A stretch of 42,597 nucleotides of DNA, from assembly GCF_022763525.1 (NCBI RefSeq), contig NZ_JALEGG010000160.1, forward strand, positions 1 through 42,597. The letters are read 5' to 3'. Positions 41,612 through 42,597 of this stretch are shown here, piece after piece. The notes under the pieces were generated by a model. That model did not search any database. It was given only the letters and a program-made list of their open reading frames with translations, and was not told where the DNA came from. This DNA comes from Acidovorax sp. GTDB lineage: Bacteria; Pseudomonadota; Gammaproteobacteria; Burkholderiales; Burkholderiaceae_C. Numbering within the stretch: position 1 is the stretch's first letter; each line of letters begins with the position of its first letter. The position numbers were made by a program, and so were the translations under genes.

Positions 41612-42597
41612 TTAGGGAATAGGCTTTACAAAGCCGGGGCCAAGCACTTTGGTCGCTGCATCAATCACCGTCTGAGGCGTATTTGGCGCATAGTAAAAAT
41701 ACGCGCTAACACCCCGAGCGGTGGCGGTTTCAGAATACACCATTAGTCCTCGAACAAAGTTCCCGAGGTTATCTGCTTTGGCTGGTCCCCCCACCGCAAT
41801 GAGGTTGCCAGCTGGATCCGTCACATCGACATCTGTCTTTCCGCGTGTGGTTTTAATAATCTCCCCAGAACGAACCCCTCCAACGGCATCAGCTACGGCT
41901 TGTTCTCTTGTCGCGCCAAGTGTTTGGACGGCAGCGCCGCCGCTTGGACGACTTTCAGCGCCCGCGACTACATTGTCAACGCTGCCACCCAGCCTGTTAC
42001 CAATACCCCGGCCCAGCGCACCACCTATCGCCACCCCGGCCTGTGCATGCAACCCTTCTGACGTGGCAAAGCCCGTGATGTCATTGATCACATCCCGGCT
42101 CCACCCTTTGCCTGCCGCAGCGTCCAGTTGCGCCGCCTTGGTCCACAGGCCGTTATAGATGGTGTCGCGAGAGAAGTCTTTGCCCCGGATTTGCTTGTAC
42201 TCCTGGGCTACGGCTCTCCACTCTTCTGCGCTGTATTTGTCAGCGGGCACGTTCGACATGTCCGCCAGTGCCATGGTGCGTTGGCGCGGATCAATGTAAG
42301 TATTAGGGTCGGTAATCGTGGAGCGTCCTGCAAAGGAGTAGCGACCATGCTCTGAAGCCAGCGCAGGATGCACAAACCCTCGTCCGCCACCTGCTCCTGT
42401 GGTGGTCTCTCCCGCCTGCTGAGCAGCCTGAGCCTCCCGCTGCGCCCGCCCCGCACTCTCGTGCTCAATCGCGCGCCCGCCCCACTGCGCCGCGCTCGAG
42501 TCCGACAGATCAAACCGCAGCACCTGTCCCGGCTGCACGATGGGCACGCCCTGCGCGTTGAGCTGGATCTGACCGCTGGCCAGCAGTTGTCCGTAAG
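41612..42597 (-). CDS. C-terminal part of a large polymorphic-toxin-like protein (partial, runs off the right edge)
   Basis: About 327 residues are visible, read from 42595 down to the stop at 41614-41612; the true start is beyond the window. The N-terminal visible part (IQLNAQGVPIVQPGQVLRFDLSD) looks like the end of a delivery or repeat region. The C-terminal part has a Gly-rich hydrophobic stretch (AGVAIGGALGRGIGNRLGG) and then about 90 residues with GEIIKTTRGKTDVDV and FYYAPNTPQTVIDAATKVLG. GKTDVDVTDP resembles the active-site region of nuclease-type CdiA-CT toxins, a resemblance I cannot prove here. Codon and base composition are more AT-rich towards the end. Immediately followed by the likely immunity gene. 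Confidence 0.65.
   Translation of the reverse strand, partial: YGQLLASGQIQLNAQGVPIVQPGQVLRFDLSDSSAAQWGGRAIEHESAGRAQREAQAAQQAGETTTGAGGGRGFVHPALASEHGRYSFAGRSTITDPNTYIDPRQRTMALADMSNVPADKYSAEEWRAVAQEYKQIRGKDFSRDTIYNGLWTKAAQLDAAAGKGWSRDVINDITGFATSEGLHAQAGVAIGGALGRGIGNRLGGSVDNVVAGAESRPSGGAAVQTLGATREQAVADAVGGVRSGEIIKTTRGKTDVDVTDPAGNLIAVGGPAKADNLGNFVRGLMVYSETATARGVSAYFYYAPNTPQTVIDAATKVLGPGFVKPIP

Overview
The window is 42.6 kb of GC-rich, densely packed chromosomal DNA with short intergenic gaps. Gene content, codon use and two families of short dispersed repeats suggest a betaproteobacterium of the Comamonadaceae, Acidovorax-like. That assignment is an inference from recognised protein families and repeats, not a database match. 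No rRNA, tRNA, CRISPR array, transposase or phage gene is visible.

Layout. 1-10.7 kb: accessory metabolism and regulation. It holds a LysR regulator, a lipoprotein gamma-glutamyltransferase divergent from an Lrp/AsnC regulator, several small proteins, a drug-efflux-type MFS protein divergent from an AraC/cupin regulator with a palindromic operator between them, a tautomerase divergent from a GcvA-type LysR regulator, and a lipoprotein alpha/beta hydrolase. 11-17.5 kb: a block of exported proteins on the minus strand (COG3014-type lipoprotein, YcfL-like protein, LpoB-like lipoprotein, CsgG-like protein), then a membrane-anchored methyltransferase and a Gly/Met-rich exported protein of unknown function. 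Long intergenic repeats lie just behind three of the four envelope genes.

17.7-24.8 kb: the chromosome-partition neighbourhood, mnmG-rsmG-lysE-parA-(hydrolase, small membrane protein, cupin)-parB, all on the minus strand. Four parS-type palindromes (one perfect, three near-perfect) sit inside mnmG (two), rsmG and a divergent Crp/Fnr-like gene. This is a complete parABS system and implies that the replication origin is not far away, although no origin is seen.

24.9-29.1 kb: small enzymes (DUF1772 membrane protein, FMN reductase, YkgJ cysteine-cluster protein, GNAT acetyltransferase, VOC protein), then an ECF41-type sigma factor and a carboxymuconolactone-decarboxylase-like protein. Each of the last two is preceded by the same TGTCACA-N16-CGTC promoter.

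29.1-40.8 kb: a seven-gene minus-strand operon for uptake and breakdown of an amino acid or amide: ABC ATPase, two permeases, amidase, binding protein, ornithine-cyclodeaminase-family reductase and DadA-like dehydrogenase. A GlxA-type AraC regulator diverges from it. A chemoreceptor, an orphan amino-acid-binding protein and a class II aldolase-fold enzyme follow. 41.2-42.6 kb: the 3' end of a large protein with a toxin-like C-terminus, followed at once by a small AT-rich gene that looks like its immunity gene.

The best candidates for undescribed biology are the LpoB/YcfL/COG3014/CsgG envelope cluster, the toxin-immunity pair at the right edge, the amidase/DadA/cyclodeaminase catabolic operon, and the way dispersed repeats lie at, or inside, the 3' ends of genes, including the parA stop codon.
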